A DNA stretch of 64,000 nucleotides. Origin: CAWUEZ02 sp963921355 (lineage in GTDB: Bacteria > Pseudomonadota > Alphaproteobacteria > Thalassobaculales > Thalassobaculaceae). Both the position numbers and the translations under genes were made by a program. Positions 62,745 to 64,000 of this stretch are shown here, piece by piece. The notes under the pieces were generated by a model that saw only the letters and a list, made by a program, of their open reading frames with translations, did not search any database and was not told the DNA's origin. The stretch covers positions 806,001 through 870,000 of the forward strand of contig OZ001190.1 of the NCBI GenBank assembly GCA_963921355.3, written 5' to 3'. Numbering within the stretch: position 1 is the first letter of the stretch; each line of letters opens with the position of its first letter.

Positions 62745-63842
62745 TTACAGGCCCAGGACGCGGTTGCGCTGGGCGTAGTAGGCGCCTTCCGACAGGTTCA
62801 TCCAGGCACCAACGTCGCGGCGGGCGACGGTGAAGCTCTCGAAGATCCGGTTGGCCAGGTCGCTGTGGGCGCGGGCCTCTTCGTAGACTTCGGCCGACGC
62901 TTCACCGAACGCGTCGTAGACGTCGTCGTTGAACTCGCGCAGCTCGACGCCGTGCTCGTTGGTCAGGCGTGCGAGGAAGCGACCGTTGTTGGCGTTGTAT
63001 TCCGCCATCAGCATGTCGGTTTCCTGACCGGCGCAGGCCTGGATCAGCAGCTGATCGGCCGGCGACAGGCCTTCCCACCAGTCCTTGTTCATGCCCAGCG
63101 ACAGGAACCCGCCCGGCTCGTGCATGCCCGGATAGTAGTAGTACTGCGCAGCTTCGTAGAACTTCAGGAAGTAGTCGTTCCACGGGCCGACCCACTCGGT
63201 CGCGTCGATGGCACCGGAAACCAGGTTCTCGTAAATCTGGCCGCCCGGCAGGGACACCGGCGAGGCGCCCAGCTTCGCCATGACGTCGCCACCCAGGCCC
63301 GGGATACGCATCTTCAGGCCCTTGAGGTCGTCGGCGAAGTTGATCTCCTTGTTGAACCAGCCGCCCATCTGCACGCCGGTGTTGCCGGCCGCGATGCACT
63401 TGAGGCCGAACTCACCGGCCAGCTCGTCCCAAAGCTCCTGGCCACCCATGAAGCGGATCCAGGCGCTGAGTTCGTTCTCAGTCAGGCCGAACGGCACCGA
63501 GGTGAAGAACGCCCAGCCCGGATGCTTGCCTTTCCAGTAGTAGTCGGCGGCGTGGTACGCCTGCGCGTTGCCCGAGGCGACTTCGTCGAACACGTCAAAG
63601 GCGCCGACACGCTCGCCCGCGGCGAAGTACTGGACCTGAATCCGGCCGTCGGAGACGTCCTGGATGCGCTGGGACAGGCGCTGGGCGCCGGTGCCGAGAC
63701 CCGGGAAGTCGCGCGGCCAGGTGGAAACGATGACCATCTCGATGCGCTGCTGCGCGATCGCCGGTGCTGCCAGCATGGTCGAGGCGGCAACACCGCCGAC
63801 CGCGGCAACACCCGCGTTCTTGATAAATTCACGACGTTTCAT
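62745..63842 (-). CDS. TRAP transporter substrate-binding protein (DctP/TakP type)
   Basis: 365 residues. The export signal MKRREFIKNAGVAAVGGVAA has RRxF and a hydrophobic core ending APAIAQ, suggesting Tat export. Mature part: VSTWPRDFPGLGTGAQRLSQ, LKMRIPGLGGDVMAKLGASPV with the carboxylate-binding Arg, and SGAIDATEWVGPWNDYFL. The last resembles TakP-like binding proteins for 2-oxo acids, which bind carboxylate plus a cation. Ligand is not provable. The 63843-64000 stretch is its leader and promoter; no other gene starts there. Confidence 0.9.
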   Translation of the reverse strand: MKRREFIKNAGVAAVGGVAASTMLAAPAIAQQRIEMVIVSTWPRDFPGLGTGAQRLSQRIQDVSDGRIQVQYFAAGERVGAFDVFDEVASGNAQAYHAADYYWKGKHPGWAFFTSVPFGLTENELSAWIRFMGGQELWDELAGEFGLKCIAAGNTGVQMGGWFNKEINFADDLKGLKMRIPGLGGDVMAKLGASPVSLPGGQIYENLVSGAIDATEWVGPWNDYFLKFYEAAQYYYYPGMHEPGGFLSLGMNKDWWEGLSPADQLLIQACAGQETDMLMAEYNANNGRFLARLTNEHGVELREFNDDVYDAFGEASAEVYEEARAHSDLANRIFESFTVARRDVGAWMNLSEGAYYAQRNRVLGL

Positions 63843-64000
63843 GTTCGTTAGCTCCCTGCTCTTCTAAAGCTCAATCCGGGACGGTACGTCACCTGAAAGA
63901 CCGGGAAAACCGGGCCTTCTAGCGGGGCGAATATACCCAGGAGGGTTTGTACGTAAAGCCAATGATTCGTGCACACCCCCACAGACGGGCATGAAACGAC

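Overview
The window is a high-GC chromosomal segment of an alphaproteobacterium. Gene content (carA-carB-greA, an ELM1-type fission protein near trxB, alphaproteobacterial TRAP, protocatechuate and glycine-betaine-type catabolic genes) and the many palindromic intergenic repeats suggest a free-living, probably marine or soil heterotroph of the Rhodospirillales sensu lato. That placement is inference from gene content, not a phylogeny. I see no rRNA, tRNA, CRISPR array, IS element, integrase or phage gene. Most of the window is ordinary chromosome.

Layout. 0-10.3 kb is housekeeping: the end of an EF-G-like gene, yqeY, carAB, greA, an Lrp-type regulator, an ELM1-like gene, a GNAT gene and trxB. 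10.3-14.4 kb is an accessory patch: a LysR remnant, a candidate small RNA with a strong terminator, a zinc alcohol dehydrogenase, an HTH-PAS-like regulator and a divergent acyltransferase-like gene that overlap tail to tail. 14.4-35 kb is mixed metabolism: glycerate kinase plus an RraA-like protein, isochorismatase-like hydrolase, 3-hydroxybutyrate dehydrogenase, an ArgJ-like protein plus FAD oxidoreductase, peroxiredoxin, a DsbD/ScsB-like protein, an ArsR-SRPBCC-DUF899 operon, and a LysR-controlled DoxX/dioxygenase/SDR set. 35-44 kb has lepA, a MepA-like endopeptidase, a MetA-type acyltransferase and an aminotransferase. 44.3-50.3 kb is a methylamine/betaine-type demethylation operon (DMGDH-like, MttB-like, FAD oxidase, TetR). 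50.4-54.5 kb holds decayed and duplicated genes: a frameshifted membrane-protein copy with two intact relatives, a second acyltransferase-like gene, and a glucokinase with an in-frame stop. 54.9-56.6 kb is a DEAD-box helicase plus cold-shock protein. 56.7-63.8 kb is pcaD-pcaH-pcaG and a TRAP transporter with an unusually long large subunit.

Most interesting signal. A dyad with core TGGGTnCCA, usually flanked by ACG/CGT half-sites, occurs four times that I could find by eye. All four lie between 9.2 and 14.1 kb: twice before trxB (both perfect 27-bp palindromes), once before the HTH-PAS-like regulator and once before the acyltransferase-like gene. This looks like a small undescribed regulon in which the regulator controls itself, a GNAT-fold enzyme and thioredoxin reductase.

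Other notable points are two genes broken by single in-frame stops (DUF899 protein and glucokinase), two families of long inverted repeats present in several copies, and several enzymes with non-standard active-site residues.
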